Below, piece after piece: positions 34,028 to 44,265 of a stretch of 47,072 nucleotides of DNA. How positions within the stretch are numbered: position 1 is the first letter of the stretch; each line of letters opens with the position of its first letter. The position numbers and the translations under genes are program-made. Origin of the DNA: Nautiliaceae bacterium (lineage in GTDB: Bacteria > Campylobacterota > Campylobacteria > Campylobacterales > Nautiliaceae); assembly GCA_027083695.1 (NCBI GenBank), contig JALWNI010000081.1:1-47072 (forward strand), in the 5' to 3' direction. The notes under the pieces are model-generated. The model saw nothing but the letters and a program-made list of their open reading frames with translations, had not been told where the DNA came from and searched no databases.

Positions 34028-35347
34028 TCATTTTTTCAATTTAATAAGTTCAGAAAAATCAATATTTATTGTATTAAATTTTTTTAAGTTGAATTTAAGT
34101 TTGGTAATATACATAATAATTCCTACTCCAAAACCAGTAGCCAATACCACATTATAATCATTTGTTATTTCAAGAGCAAGTACTACGGCCGTAAAAGGGA
34201 GTTTCATCAATACACCCATAAAAATAGCAGCTCCAATAGCAGCAAAATAATAAGGTTCTATTTGAGCTAAATGCAATAATTTTATTGCTTCTCCAAAACC
34301 ATAACCACCAATTGCTCCAATACTCATAAGTGGCAAAAACATTCCTCCAACAGCATTAGAAAAATTTGAAATAGTGGTTGCAAAAATTCTTAAAAACAGT
34401 ATTAAAATAATCACTTTAAAAGGAATATTTTGAAATTCATTAAATAACACTTCTACAATATTATGTCCTGTAAACGCTGCCCTTGGTTCTAACCACAAAA
34501 TTAATCCAATTGAAAAACCTCCGATTATTGCAAAGAGCAATTGACTATATTTTCCAAATTTTTCAAAAATTTTAAATTTAAATATAAGCAAAATTTTATC
34601 TTGTAATGTTAAATAAAAATATATAAGAAATGTCATAAAAGGAACAAATAATCCCATAAGCCAAATATAATCATAATTCAAAAATCTTCCGCTTGGAGAT
34701 AAAAAACCAATAGCAGGAAAAAACAATACTGAAATAGAAAAAGCGCTAAATGCTCCAACTATAAGAAAAATTATATAATTTTTAAAGAATTCATAAGCAA
34801 TACTTTCAAGTGCAAAAGCAATACCCGTTATAGGAGAAACAAAAACAGCAGCAATACCACTACTTGCCCCTACGCTAATAATAACTCTTAAAAATTTTTC
34901 AGGAACAGAAAAATATTTTTCTAATTGTACTGCAACCATCGCTCCAATTTCAGCTGAGGGACCTTCTGTACCTACTGCAAAACCAGTTGATATTGAAATC
35001 ACAGAGGCAATAATTTTTAAAATCAAACTTTTTAAAGCGATAAAACCTTCTTTTTTTTGAACAATATCTGCAATTTGAGCAACACCATATATTTTTACAC
35101 TTTTATCAAAATATATTAATAAATTTACTATCATTATTGCAATTACTGGTATAGAAACAACATAAAAAAAAGGAAGATTATGTATGGTTTCATAAGGATT
35201 ACCATTAAAAATTATTTTAGTTAAAAGTTTATTCATATACAAAAATAATGTAACAAAGCCACCAGTTATCAAACCAGTAAGAAAAGAAATTATTAAAAAA
35301 TCTTTAAAAATAAAAGCTTTTTTATTTAGAAAATCTTTTAATTTCAT
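34028..35347 (-). CDS. clcA: ClC-family chloride channel/antiporter
   Basis: Polytopic membrane protein of 439 residues. The ClC motifs are GTEGPSAEIGAMVA (gating glutamate present), GGMFLPLMSIGAIGGYGFG (GxFxP type) and PFTAVVLALEITNDYN. The external gating glutamate is consistent with a Cl-/H+ exchanger, but this is not proven. Its start lies inside the end of mfd (26-nt overlap). No C-terminal CBS domains. Confidence 0.9.
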   Translation of the reverse strand: MKLKDFLNKKAFIFKDFLIISFLTGLITGGFVTLFLYMNKLLTKIIFNGNPYETIHNLPFFYVVSIPVIAIMIVNLLIYFDKSVKIYGVAQIADIVQKKEGFIALKSLILKIIASVISISTGFAVGTEGPSAEIGAMVAVQLEKYFSVPEKFLRVIISVGASSGIAAVFVSPITGIAFALESIAYEFFKNYIIFLIVGAFSAFSISVLFFPAIGFLSPSGRFLNYDYIWLMGLFVPFMTFLIYFYLTLQDKILLIFKFKIFEKFGKYSQLLFAIIGGFSIGLILWLEPRAAFTGHNIVEVLFNEFQNIPFKVIILILFLRIFATTISNFSNAVGGMFLPLMSIGAIGGYGFGEAIKLLHLAQIEPYYFAAIGAAIFMGVLMKLPFTAVVLALEITNDYNVVLATGFGVGIIMYITKLKFNLKKFNTINIDFSELIKLKK

Positions 35348-38270
35348 CTTTTAACTTTCTAAATATTGTTTCTAAAATTATTTCATCATCTTTGGCAGGT
35401 GCTTTTAAAATTTCTTTTTCACCGTTTTGATATAAAATAGTAATATTTTGTCCAAAATTTGAGACAGATTTGATACCTTTATTCTCAGATAATACTTTTA
35501 TTTTAATTTTATCAATAAAATTTTGAGTTATTTTATCTAGTTTTCCAAATCTGTCAACAATCTCTTTTTCTATTTCATACACATCATCAAGACTCTTTGC
35601 ACGGGATAATCTTTTATACAAATCAAGCCTTAATCTATCCTCTTTTATCAATTCACTTGAAATATAAGCATTAATATTTAATTTAACTTCAACCTCGCTT
35701 TTTTCTTCTTTCTTGCCAAGCATCTCTTTTAAGGTATCTTCAAGCATTTTTATATAAAGATTATACCCAACCCCTTTAATCTGTCCTGATTGTTCCGCAC
35801 CAACAATATTTCCTCCTCCTCTAATCTCCAAGTCTTTCATAGCCAAAACCTGCCCACTTCCAAGAAATGAATTCTCTTCAAGCGCGATAAGTCTTTTTTT
35901 CGCATCTTCACTTAAATTCTCTTTATCTTTTACAAGAAAATAAGCATATCCTTCATGCTTTCCTCTTCCAACTCTACCTCTAATCTGATGCAAATCCGCA
36001 ATACCAAATTTATCTGCATTTTCCACTATTACGGTATTGACGTTTGGTATGTGAATTCCGCTTTCGACTATTGTGGTGGTAAGGGCTAAATCATATTTGC
36101 CATTTATAAAATCAACCAATCCTTTTTCTATTTGAGAAGGAGTCAGTTTAGCGTGAAGAACTAAAATTCTAAGACTTGGCAAAATATTTTGAAGTTCGGC
36201 TTTTTTTTGCTCAATATATGCAATATTATTATAAATATAAAAAACCTGTCCTCCTCTTCTAATTTCCCTTAAAATCGCTTCTTTTATTAAATTTTCATCC
36301 CACTCTTTTACAAATGTTTTAGTCTCTTTTTTCCCCTTAGGGGCTATTTCAAGGGTAGAAATTGATTTTATTTGAGAAAGTGCCATATTAAGAGTTCTTG
36401 GAATTGGAGTTGCTGACATATAAAGGGTGTGAATATGCTCTGCTATCTGTTTTAATTTTTCTTTTTGTTTAACTCCGAATTTATGTTCTTCATCAATTAT
36501 CAATAGTCCTAAATTTTTATATTCCACATTAAGCCCGGCGTGTGTTGAGATTAAAATATCAATATCACCATTTTTCACACCTGCTAATATCTCTTTTTTT
36601 TCTTTACTTGAAGTAAATCTGTCAAGTTTTGCTATTTTTATATTGGTATCTTTAAATCTCTCTTTAAAACTATCAAAATGCTGGTTTACTAAAATTGTAG
36701 TAGGAGCAATAACAGCAACCTGATATCCGCTGTTTGCCACTATAAAACTTGCAACCATAGCAACTTCTGTTTTACCAAAACCAACATCACCTGTTAATAA
36801 TCTATCCATAACTTTTGTTTTAAAATCATTAATTATTTCTTCAATTACTTTTTTTTGATCAGGAGTGTGAATAAAAGGAGCTTCTTTTATAAATTCTTCA
36901 ACTCCATCAAATTTAAGTTTAATTGGCTGAATAACTTCTCTTTTTGCTGCAAGCTTTATAATATCTGCCGCAATTGCAAAAATTTTTTCTTTTATTTTTA
37001 TAAGTTTTTTAGCAAAAGTTCCTTTTCCAAGCCTGTCAAGCGTCGGGACGACACCGCCCGGGGCAATGTATCTTTCTATCTTATCAAGATTTTCAACAGG
37101 CAAAAGAAGTTTATCGTCATTTGCATACAAAATTTCTGCATACTCTCCGGTTTTTCCTAAAACCTCCATTCTTTTTAGACCGTTAAATTTCCCAATTCCA
37201 TGAGCTTCGTGAACAACAAAATCACCTTTTTTTAGCTCATCTAAAACTAAATCACTTCTTTTTTTCTTTTCAAATTCAGGTGGATTTATAGAAAGAATAA
37301 TGTTATTTTCACAAATTATATTAACTCTTGCGTTACTTTCTATCCATTTCGTAAGAGGTTTATTTAGTTTTACAAAATCTAAAATATCAGCTTCTTTGAG
37401 TAAAACTTCATTTTTTGCAAGAATTTCTATGTTTTTATTTTTATGAAATTTTAAAAATTCTTTAATATTATTTATTTTTAAATCTTTGCATTTTTTAGCT
37501 TCCGGAATAATTTCGGCATTGAAAATATAAGGATTTATCTCTTTATGAAACTCTTTATATTCTTCAATTTCCTGAGTTAAATCATTTGTAAGATAAAAAT
37601 TTTTAATATAATCTCTTTCAAGATACCAAAATCCAAGTGAATAAAAATCTTTATAAAATGTTGCAAATTCACTTTTTTCTATTTTTTCTTTAATTTTATT
37701 GTATTCATCCTCTTCAAGAGCAGCAATTGCTGGAATTATTATAAATTCATCTATCTCTTCAAAACTTTTTTGAGTTGTTTCATCAAAAATTCTGATATTC
37801 TCAATCTCAACGTCAAAAAGTGAAATTCTAAAAGGTTTTTCATAATTTATGGGCCAGATATCAATAATATCCCCTCTTATACTCATTTCACCTTTTTCAC
37901 TGACAATATCAACATTCTCATATCCCCAAAAAAATAGTTTCTTTTTAAAATTTTCTAAATCTAAGCTATCTCCAATTGAAACCTTTAAATCTTTATAATA
38001 TCTTTTTACTGGAAGTTTTTTTAAGATGGTAGAGTAAGGAGAAATAAAATAAGCACCTTTATAAAATTTATATAAAGCATTGTTGAGTTCAAATATCTCA
38101 TTCCTGAAACTTCTTAAATCATCCCCCAAAACTGCCCTGAAATCGGGAAACACACTAAAAGGGATGTTTAAATATTTATAAACTTCTTTAATTTCAAGTG
38201 CATTCTTTAAAGAATTTGTAACAATTGAAGCTTTTTTTTCTTTTAAAAATTCATATACTTTTGCCTGCAT
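35322..38270 (-). CDS. mfd: Transcription-repair coupling factor Mfd
   Basis: SF2 translocase (982 residues) that removes RNA polymerase stalled at DNA lesions and recruits UvrA. The N-terminal UvrB-like part (SIRGDIIDIWPINYEKPFRI) leads to the RNAP-interacting CarD-like domain (LKKGDFVVHEAHGIGKF). The helicase core has LLTGDVGFGKTEVAM, IIDEEHKFGV and YMSATPIPRTLNMAL, then QIRGRVGRGKHEGYAYFL. The C-terminal TRCF domain is present. Somewhat shorter than E. coli Mfd, as usual in this phylum. Overlaps folC by 20 nt. Confidence 0.96.
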   Translation of the reverse strand: MQAKVYEFLKEKKASIVTNSLKNALEIKEVYKYLNIPFSVFPDFRAVLGDDLRSFRNEIFELNNALYKFYKGAYFISPYSTILKKLPVKRYYKDLKVSIGDSLDLENFKKKLFFWGYENVDIVSEKGEMSIRGDIIDIWPINYEKPFRISLFDVEIENIRIFDETTQKSFEEIDEFIIIPAIAALEEDEYNKIKEKIEKSEFATFYKDFYSLGFWYLERDYIKNFYLTNDLTQEIEEYKEFHKEINPYIFNAEIIPEAKKCKDLKINNIKEFLKFHKNKNIEILAKNEVLLKEADILDFVKLNKPLTKWIESNARVNIICENNIILSINPPEFEKKKRSDLVLDELKKGDFVVHEAHGIGKFNGLKRMEVLGKTGEYAEILYANDDKLLLPVENLDKIERYIAPGGVVPTLDRLGKGTFAKKLIKIKEKIFAIAADIIKLAAKREVIQPIKLKFDGVEEFIKEAPFIHTPDQKKVIEEIINDFKTKVMDRLLTGDVGFGKTEVAMVASFIVANSGYQVAVIAPTTILVNQHFDSFKERFKDTNIKIAKLDRFTSSKEKKEILAGVKNGDIDILISTHAGLNVEYKNLGLLIIDEEHKFGVKQKEKLKQIAEHIHTLYMSATPIPRTLNMALSQIKSISTLEIAPKGKKETKTFVKEWDENLIKEAILREIRRGGQVFYIYNNIAYIEQKKAELQNILPSLRILVLHAKLTPSQIEKGLVDFINGKYDLALTTTIVESGIHIPNVNTVIVENADKFGIADLHQIRGRVGRGKHEGYAYFLVKDKENLSEDAKKRLIALEENSFLGSGQVLAMKDLEIRGGGNIVGAEQSGQIKGVGYNLYIKMLEDTLKEMLGKKEEKSEVEVKLNINAYISSELIKEDRLRLDLYKRLSRAKSLDDVYEIEKEIVDRFGKLDKITQNFIDKIKIKVLSENKGIKSVSNFGQNITILYQNGEKEILKAPAKDDEIILETIFRKLKDEIKRFSK

Positions 38271-39411
38271 AATACTCCTTCAAAAACTCCTCAACAACAC
38301 TAAAACTTCCAAAAACCAGCATAGGCTTTTTAATTTCTTTAAACTCTTCAACCTCAATTCCCAAATCTTTTGCGACTTCTTTTATTTTCTCTTTATTTTC
38401 AATTCTTTCGTTTTTTACATCAATTAAATAGAGTTTATTTATTTTTGGTTTCAAGATTTTTAAAATCTCATTATAATCTTTGTCTTTATATGTGTTATAG
38501 ACCAGATTTACTTGTTTTTCAAGCGAATTTGCAATTGCCCGTGCCGCTAAGGGATTATGCCCCACATCAACCCACAAATCCTTTTCAATCTCTTCAAATC
38601 TTCCAGTGAGTCTTAAATCCTCAATATCTTTAATGTCAAATTTAATTCCCTCTTTTTTCAAAAAACTCATAGCTAAAAGATAATTATCAAATAAAAACAA
38701 AGGAAATTTAAACTTTTCTTTTAGATAACTTATCTCCTCAAAATCAAAAAAGTCTTTGTAATAATAAAAAACTTTTCCAGCATTTTCCATTTTACATTTT
38801 ACATTTTCAATATTGTGAATCTGTTTGCCTATTATTGCCTCTTTTTTTACACTTGCTATTTTAGTTGAAGCAATCTCACTTATACTATTTCCCAAAAAAT
38901 CCTGATGGTCATAATCTATTGTAGTTATTAAAGATATTTTCTTATCAAAAACATTTGTAGCATCAAATTCTCCCCCAAGTCCGGCTTCTAAAATAACAAA
39001 ATCAAGTCCTTCAAAAGCAAAAGTTGCTAAAAGAGTAGTGTATTCAAAATAACTAAGTTCATTTAATAATTTATTTGGCAAATATTTTTTTAGCTTTTGA
39101 TGAGCACTTTCTAACTCTTCATCTTTTACATTTTCTCCATTAATCCAGATTCTTTCATTAAATTTTAGTATATGAGGAGATGTATAATGTCCTACTTTAT
39201 AACCTCTTTTTAAAAGCGTATGAGCCAAAAATCTACCCGTGCTTCCTTTTCCGTTTGTGCCGATTATATGAATAACAGGAGGCAAATTAATTTTATCTTT
39301 AATATATATAAAAGCTTTTGGCATCCTTAAATAATCAATTTTTTTATAAAAAAGAGGTTTAACATTTAATATTTCTTCAATACTCAATTTTAATTCTCCT
39401 CTTTTGTACAA
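38251..39411 (-). CDS. folC: Folylpolyglutamate synthase / dihydrofolate synthase
   Basis: Mur-ligase-type ATPase (386 residues) adding glutamate to (dihydro)folate: HIIGTNGKGSTGRFLAHTL (P-loop), YTSPHILKFNERIWING, ILEAGLGGEFDATN, TTIDYDHQDFLGNSI and a C-terminal domain with WVDVGHNPLAARAIANSL. It overlaps both the upstream GGDEF gene (22 nt) and mfd downstream. Confidence 0.94.
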   Translation of the reverse strand: MYKRGELKLSIEEILNVKPLFYKKIDYLRMPKAFIYIKDKINLPPVIHIIGTNGKGSTGRFLAHTLLKRGYKVGHYTSPHILKFNERIWINGENVKDEELESAHQKLKKYLPNKLLNELSYFEYTTLLATFAFEGLDFVILEAGLGGEFDATNVFDKKISLITTIDYDHQDFLGNSISEIASTKIASVKKEAIIGKQIHNIENVKCKMENAGKVFYYYKDFFDFEEISYLKEKFKFPLFLFDNYLLAMSFLKKEGIKFDIKDIEDLRLTGRFEEIEKDLWVDVGHNPLAARAIANSLEKQVNLVYNTYKDKDYNEILKILKPKINKLYLIDVKNERIENKEKIKEVAKDLGIEVEEFKEIKKPMLVFGSFSVVEEFLKEYYAGKSI

Positions 39412-40943
39412 TTATCATCGGCACAGACTCTATTTCTTCCACTTTTTTTTGCTAAATAAAGCCTTTCATCAGCTTTTTTTAAAAGCTCTTCTTTTGAATT
39501 TACCTCATTTCTGCTTGCAACACCAGCTGACACTGTTACTTTAATTCTTGTTTTTTTATACAAAAATTTTGTTTTTGAAATTATTTCTCTTAATTTCTCA
39601 GCAAATCTATATGCTCCATCTTTATCAGTATTTGGCAAAATTGCAACAAACTCTTCTCCTCCAAATCTTCCAATAGTATCAACTTCCCTTGCGTATCTTC
39701 TAAATAAAAGACCCAGAGATTTCAAAATCACATCACCAGCATCATGCCCATATGTATCATTTATATTTTTGAAATGATCTATATCAAAAAACACTATTGA
39801 ATAATTTATTCCATATCTTTTAAAAGCACTTTCTTGTTTGGTTAATTCTTCTTGCAATGCCTTTTTATTTGCAATATTTGTCAAAAAGTCGGTTTTAACT
39901 TCTTTTGAAAGTTTCTTAACTTTTTGTTCCAAAGAGCGTATTTTTGCTTTAAGTTTTTCTATCTCTTCATCTTCTTTTTTCATTTCACATACAAAATCAT
40001 CTATTTCTCTATCTAATGATGTAGCAATTACCAAGAGTTTTTCTTTTATTGTTTCAAAATTTTCTTCACCTTGCCTCCAATTTTGAAGTTCTATTTTTAT
40101 ATTTTTAATCTCTGTTGAAGAGTCACCGCTTTTTTGAAGAATTTTAAGAATTTTAATAGAAAGTCTTTCTGCAATTCTATCTAAATCTTTTATTTTTTGT
40201 TTTAATTCCTCTTTATCCAATTTTATTCTTTTATTTGTCAAATAAAATAAATCATCGGCAAACGCCTGAGTTAAAATAATATTAGGATCACTTTTTAACT
40301 GTTTTTTTAAATGTACTATTTCATCAGACATAAAAGGGGCATAACTTGGAGTTAAAGTATAAATAATTGCATCAACAAGATGAGATAAATCAACTTCATT
40401 ATTTTCAACTTTGTCAATCAAAGCTTCAATAACTTCTAATGCATCTCTTGAAGATATTTGAGCTATTTTAGCACCTTTTATTACTATGCTGTCATCAAAA
40501 TTATCTAAAAATTCAATCCATTCGCTTCTCAATCTTTCCCATTCTTTATCTTCCATATATGGTTTTAAAAAATCAAGATGTTTAATAGCGATTTTTTGAG
40601 AAGTAATTATTGGTAATACTGCAATTACATCAAGAACTCGTTTTGCATATAAAAAAAGCTGATTTAAATTTGTTTTTTCTTTATCAGGATTTTGTCTATT
40701 CAAATAATTAATTAAAAAAACAATTAACTCATCTAAATTTTTAATATTATAATTTTTTGCAATAATCTGATACTTATTATCAAGCTTTGAAATGAATTTT
40801 GCTATTTTATTACAATCTTCTATTATTACACCTGCTTCTTTTGCATATTTACAAAAAACATCCTCATACTCTTTTGGTGTAAAAATATAATTATCTTTTT
40901 TAAAATACAATAATGCTTTTTTTGCAATATCTTTAACAGTCAT
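39390..40943 (-). CDS. Diguanylate cyclase (GGDEF) with N-terminal helical domain
   Basis: The 517-residue protein ends in a GGDEF domain: DFLTNIANKKALQEEL, YSIVFFDIDHFKNINDTYGHDAGD and active site GRFGGEEFVAIL. An inhibitory I-site RxxD (REVD) sits five residues ahead, so c-di-GMP synthesis with product feedback is expected. The first 340 residues are helical with a coiled coil before the GGDEF domain (EIEKLKAKIRSLEQKVKKLSKEV), no membrane segment, and no domain I can name. It is embedded between lptE and folC, with a 4-nt overlap to lptE. Confidence 0.9.
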   Translation of the reverse strand: MTVKDIAKKALLYFKKDNYIFTPKEYEDVFCKYAKEAGVIIEDCNKIAKFISKLDNKYQIIAKNYNIKNLDELIVFLINYLNRQNPDKEKTNLNQLFLYAKRVLDVIAVLPIITSQKIAIKHLDFLKPYMEDKEWERLRSEWIEFLDNFDDSIVIKGAKIAQISSRDALEVIEALIDKVENNEVDLSHLVDAIIYTLTPSYAPFMSDEIVHLKKQLKSDPNIILTQAFADDLFYLTNKRIKLDKEELKQKIKDLDRIAERLSIKILKILQKSGDSSTEIKNIKIELQNWRQGEENFETIKEKLLVIATSLDREIDDFVCEMKKEDEEIEKLKAKIRSLEQKVKKLSKEVKTDFLTNIANKKALQEELTKQESAFKRYGINYSIVFFDIDHFKNINDTYGHDAGDVILKSLGLLFRRYAREVDTIGRFGGEEFVAILPNTDKDGAYRFAEKLREIISKTKFLYKKTRIKVTVSAGVASRNEVNSKEELLKKADERLYLAKKSGRNRVCADDNCTKEEN

Positions 40944-41434
40944 TTATTGGCTCCATCTTTTGCAATTAATGCAAACAGCTTATTTAGGGCATTTATACTT
41001 GCATATTTATATGCATTTAATTTAGCTTCATCAGTAAGTACACCTTGTGATTCTACTCTAAAATCATATGTTCCACTTACATTATAATTTTTTTTAGTGC
41101 CATTTTTATCTATTACGCTTACTGAGAGAGTAACGGTACTTCTATAAAGAATAGGATATCCATTTTCATCATAATCCAAAACACTTAAAGATGATGTGCT
41201 AGAATTTATACTCAACGTACTATCACAATTCGTTTCACAAACATTTTTTCCAAGTAAAGTATATATTGCATCATTGACAGCATCCCTCAAAAAAATAGTT
41301 TCCCTTGGATTTTTAATATCTATTTTCACAATTGGTTTAATTTTATTACCTAAAATTTTTTGTTGATAAACAATACTTGGCTTATAGCCGCATGCTAAAA
41401 AAAAGACAGGAAGAAGAAAGAAAAATTTTTTCAA
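40940..41434 (-). CDS. lptE: LptE-like outer-membrane LPS assembly lipoprotein
   Basis: A 164-residue lipoprotein. Signal peptide MKKFFFLLPVFFLACGYKPS with lipobox LAC-G. The following CGYKPS start, and the content and size, fit LptE, which plugs LptD at the outer membrane. It starts 2 nt after the leuS stop; the leuS-lptE order is common in proteobacteria. The sequence is weakly conserved, so the name rests on signal, size and position. Confidence 0.7.
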   Translation of the reverse strand: MKKFFFLLPVFFLACGYKPSIVYQQKILGNKIKPIVKIDIKNPRETIFLRDAVNDAIYTLLGKNVCETNCDSTLSINSSTSSLSVLDYDENGYPILYRSTVTLSVSVIDKNGTKKNYNVSGTYDFRVESQGVLTDEAKLNAYKYASINALNKLFALIAKDGANK

Positions 41435-41436
41435 TT

Positions 41437-43893
41437 TTATCCCTTAATTACAATATTTACTATTCTACCCGGTACAAAAATCTCTTTGATTATTTCTTTT
41501 CCTTCTATATATTTTGAAACTGTTTTTTTTGCTTTTTGTAATACTTCATCTTTTTTTGCATCAGCACTTACACTGATTTCTGCTCTTTTTTTGCCGTTAA
41601 TCTGTACGGGATAATTAATCTCATCTTTTTTAAGAGCTTCTTTGTCAATTTCAATATTGCTGAAATTTTTTAAATTAAAATATTTTTTACTAATTTCACT
41701 AGCGATATGAGGAATAATAGGCTCTAAAACATTCATTAATACCCAATATCCTTCGGTATATATATCTTCATTGTCTATTTTATTAAGAGCATTAAACGCT
41801 TCCATAGCACTTGCAATCAGTGTATTAAAAGCAAACGTTTTTTCATATGTTTCTTGACTTCTTTTTAATGTTTCATAAACTTTTCTTCTTGCTTCTTTCT
41901 CTTCTTTACTTAGTTTAGATACATCAATTTGAGGAATTTCTTCTGTTTTTTTACATTTACTTGCATTGGCATAAATTTTATTTAAAAATCTATAAGCCCC
42001 CTCAACTCCACTATCACTCCATTCAAGTTCCTGCTCAGGAGGAGCGGCAAAAAGCATAAAAAGTCTCGCTGTATCTGCTCCATATTTTTCAACAATTTCA
42101 TCAGGATCAACTACATTTCCTTTACTCTTGCTCATTTTTGAACCATCTTTTAATACCATTCCCTGAGTCAAAAGTCTTTTAAAAGGCTCATCAACACTAA
42201 CATATCCAAGGTCTCTAAGCGCTTTTGTAAAAAATCTAGCATATAAAAGATGTAAAATTGCATGCTCAATTCCACCTATATATTGATCAACAGGCATCCA
42301 ATATTTTTCATCTTCACTTCTAAAAGGAACATCAGGATATTTATGAAAATCCGTTACATATCTAAATTGATACCAGCTACTCTGAACAAAAGTATCCATT
42401 GTATCTGTTTCACGCTCAGCATCTCCTCCGCATTTTGGACATTTTGTATATTTCCATGTAGGATGTTTTTCAAGAGGATTTCCACTTCCTGTTATTTCTA
42501 CATCATCAGGAAGAGTAACAGGTAAATTTTCAATTTTTTCTGGAACAATTCCGCATTTTTCACACTTTACAAAAGGAAGAGGTGCTCCCCAGTATCTTTG
42601 ACGACTTATTCCCCAGTCTCTTAAACGATAATTAATCTCTTTTTTCCCTCTTCCAAGTTCTTCTAATTTTTTAATAATCGCTTCTTTTGCTTCGCTGTTT
42701 TTCATTCCGCTAAATTCACCTGAGTTTATTAATATTCCATCTCCCGTATAAGCCTGAGATTCGTCAATTTCACCGTTTTGCGGTTTTATTACCCATTTTA
42801 TAGGAAGATTATATTTTTTTGCAAATTCAAAATCTCTCTCATCATGTGCGGGAACCGCCATAACAGCCCCGCTTCCATATTCCACAAGTACAAAATTTGC
42901 AAGCCATACAGGAATTTTCTCTCCCGTTAAAGGATGAATTACATCAATTCCAAGATAAACACCCTCTTTTTCCATTGCCTGTCTGTCTTTTGGAAGTATT
43001 GAGCGAATATGTTTTACTTTTTTTTCTGTCTCTTTATCTAAAAGATTATTTTCAAGCATGAAATCAACAATAGGATGTTCAGGAGCAAGAGCTGAATAGG
43101 TAACTCCATAAATTGTATCAGGTCTTGTTGTAAATACTTCATATCCATCAAATTTGTTTTTAAGTAATTTTTTGCTCTCATCACTGAAATCAAATTTAAA
43201 TTTAAGACCTACGGATTTTCCAATCCAGTTTTTCTGCATCGTAAGAACTCTCTCTGGCCAGCCGTCTTTTATTTTTTCCATATCATTTAGAAGTTCTTCT
43301 GCATATTTTGTAATTTTAATATACCACCCAGGCAACTCTTTTATCTCTATTTCGTTATCACATCTCCAACAACGTCCATCAATAACCTGTTCATTTGCAA
43401 GAACTGTATGGCATGTTTCACACCAGTTAACTTTTTGAGTTCTTCTTTCAAGCAGTCCGTTTTCATACATTTTGATAATAAATTCCTGCTCCCACCTCGT
43501 ATATTCAGGATCACTTGTGGCAAATTCCCTTGTTTTAGAAAATGAAAGCCCCAGCCTTTTAAGCTCTTTTCTCATATAATCTATATTTTCATATGTCCAT
43601 TTTTTAGGATGAATACCATGTTTTATTGCCGCATTTTCAGCAGGCATTCCAAAACTATCCCAGCCTATTGGATGTAAAACGTTAAAACCTTTTTTTCTGT
43701 AATATCTAGCTAATGCATCTCCAATTGTATAGTTTCTCACATGTCCCATATGTATTCTTCCACTTGGATATGGAAACATTGAAAGAATATATTTTTTAGG
43801 GAGACTTTTATCTTCTTTTGGCTCAAATGCATTAGTCTCATCCCAGTGCTTTTGCCACTTGGTTTCAATCACATCTGGTTTGTATTCGCTCAT
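41437..43893 (-). CDS. leuS: Leucyl-tRNA synthetase
   Basis: The 818-residue class I synthetase: [22 protein letters not shown] (HIGH site), [13 protein letters not shown], the editing domain ([28 protein letters not shown]), zinc-type cysteines (CETC, CWRC and CEKCG, CPKCG), and the KMSKS loop in [16 protein letters not shown]. Normal length. AAGGAG precedes the ATG. Followed by lptE, preceded by a small membrane protein gene. Confidence 0.98.
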   Translation of the reverse strand: MSEYKPDVIETKWQKHWDETNAFEPKEDKSLPKKYILSMFPYPSGRIHMGHVRNYTIGDALARYYRKKGFNVLHPIGWDSFGMPAENAAIKHGIHPKKWTYENIDYMRKELKRLGLSFSKTREFATSDPEYTRWEQEFIIKMYENGLLERRTQKVNWCETCHTVLANEQVIDGRCWRCDNEIEIKELPGWYIKITKYAEELLNDMEKIKDGWPERVLTMQKNWIGKSVGLKFKFDFSDESKKLLKNKFDGYEVFTTRPDTIYGVTYSALAPEHPIVDFMLENNLLDKETEKKVKHIRSILPKDRQAMEKEGVYLGIDVIHPLTGEKIPVWLANFVLVEYGSGAVMAVPAHDERDFEFAKKYNLPIKWVIKPQNGEIDESQAYTGDGILINSGEFSGMKNSEAKEAIIKKLEELGRGKKEINYRLRDWGISRQRYWGAPLPFVKCEKCGIVPEKIENLPVTLPDDVEITGSGNPLEKHPTWKYTKCPKCGGDAERETDTMDTFVQSSWYQFRYVTDFHKYPDVPFRSEDEKYWMPVDQYIGGIEHAILHLLYARFFTKALRDLGYVSVDEPFKRLLTQGMVLKDGSKMSKSKGNVVDPDEIVEKYGADTARLFMLFAAPPEQELEWSDSGVEGAYRFLNKIYANASKCKKTEEIPQIDVSKLSKEEKEARRKVYETLKRSQETYEKTFAFNTLIASAMEAFNALNKIDNEDIYTEGYWVLMNVLEPIIPHIASEISKKYFNLKNFSNIEIDKEALKKDEINYPVQINGKKRAEISVSADAKKDEVLQKAKKTVSKYIEGKEIIKEIFVPGRIVNIVIKG

Positions 43894-43902
43894 TTATTCT
43901 CC

Positions 43903-44247
43903 TTACTCCCAGTCAATATTTTTTGATTTTGCAATTTCGATAAAACTCAAAATAATAGTTACTATATTTGCTATTAATGCACCAATACTCATTGCTATGG
44001 CTGCATGAGTATCATTTTTGATTACTTCATAAATAAAAGCAGGAATTAAATGCAAATCTGCAACTAAACTGGCGGCAAAAAGCTCAGCCGCAACAATATT
44101 TCTTACTCCTATTTTTAAAAATGTAGAAACCAAATTGAGACTTACCGCAATAAATAAAGCTACTGCATTATGATCATAAAGATAGCCTGCGACACTTGTC
44201 AGACTCATTAATTGAAAAAAGACATAAATTACTTTTCCCCAATCCAT
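43903..44247 (-). CDS. Small membrane protein (DUF6394-like)
   Basis: A 114-residue protein with three or four membrane helices (VIYVFFQLMSLTSVAGYLY, AVALFIAVSLNLVSTFL, ELFAASLVADLHLIPAFIY, AIAMSIGALIANIVTIILSF). I recall a Campylobacterota family called DUF6394 of this size and starting MDWGK, sitting between leuS and secF; I cannot check it. Function unknown; its stable position in the sec/leuS operon suggests an envelope role. Confidence 0.75.
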   Translation of the reverse strand: MDWGKVIYVFFQLMSLTSVAGYLYDHNAVALFIAVSLNLVSTFLKIGVRNIVAAELFAASLVADLHLIPAFIYEVIKNDTHAAIAMSIGALIANIVTIILSFIEIAKSKNIDWE

Positions 44248-44265
44248 ATTTTTCCCTTTTTATTT

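Noticed and set aside
33921-34157. ORF MAESVGFEPTVGVNPHTRSRR...
   Set aside because: It is the well-known spurious translation across a tRNA-Ser gene, not a protein.
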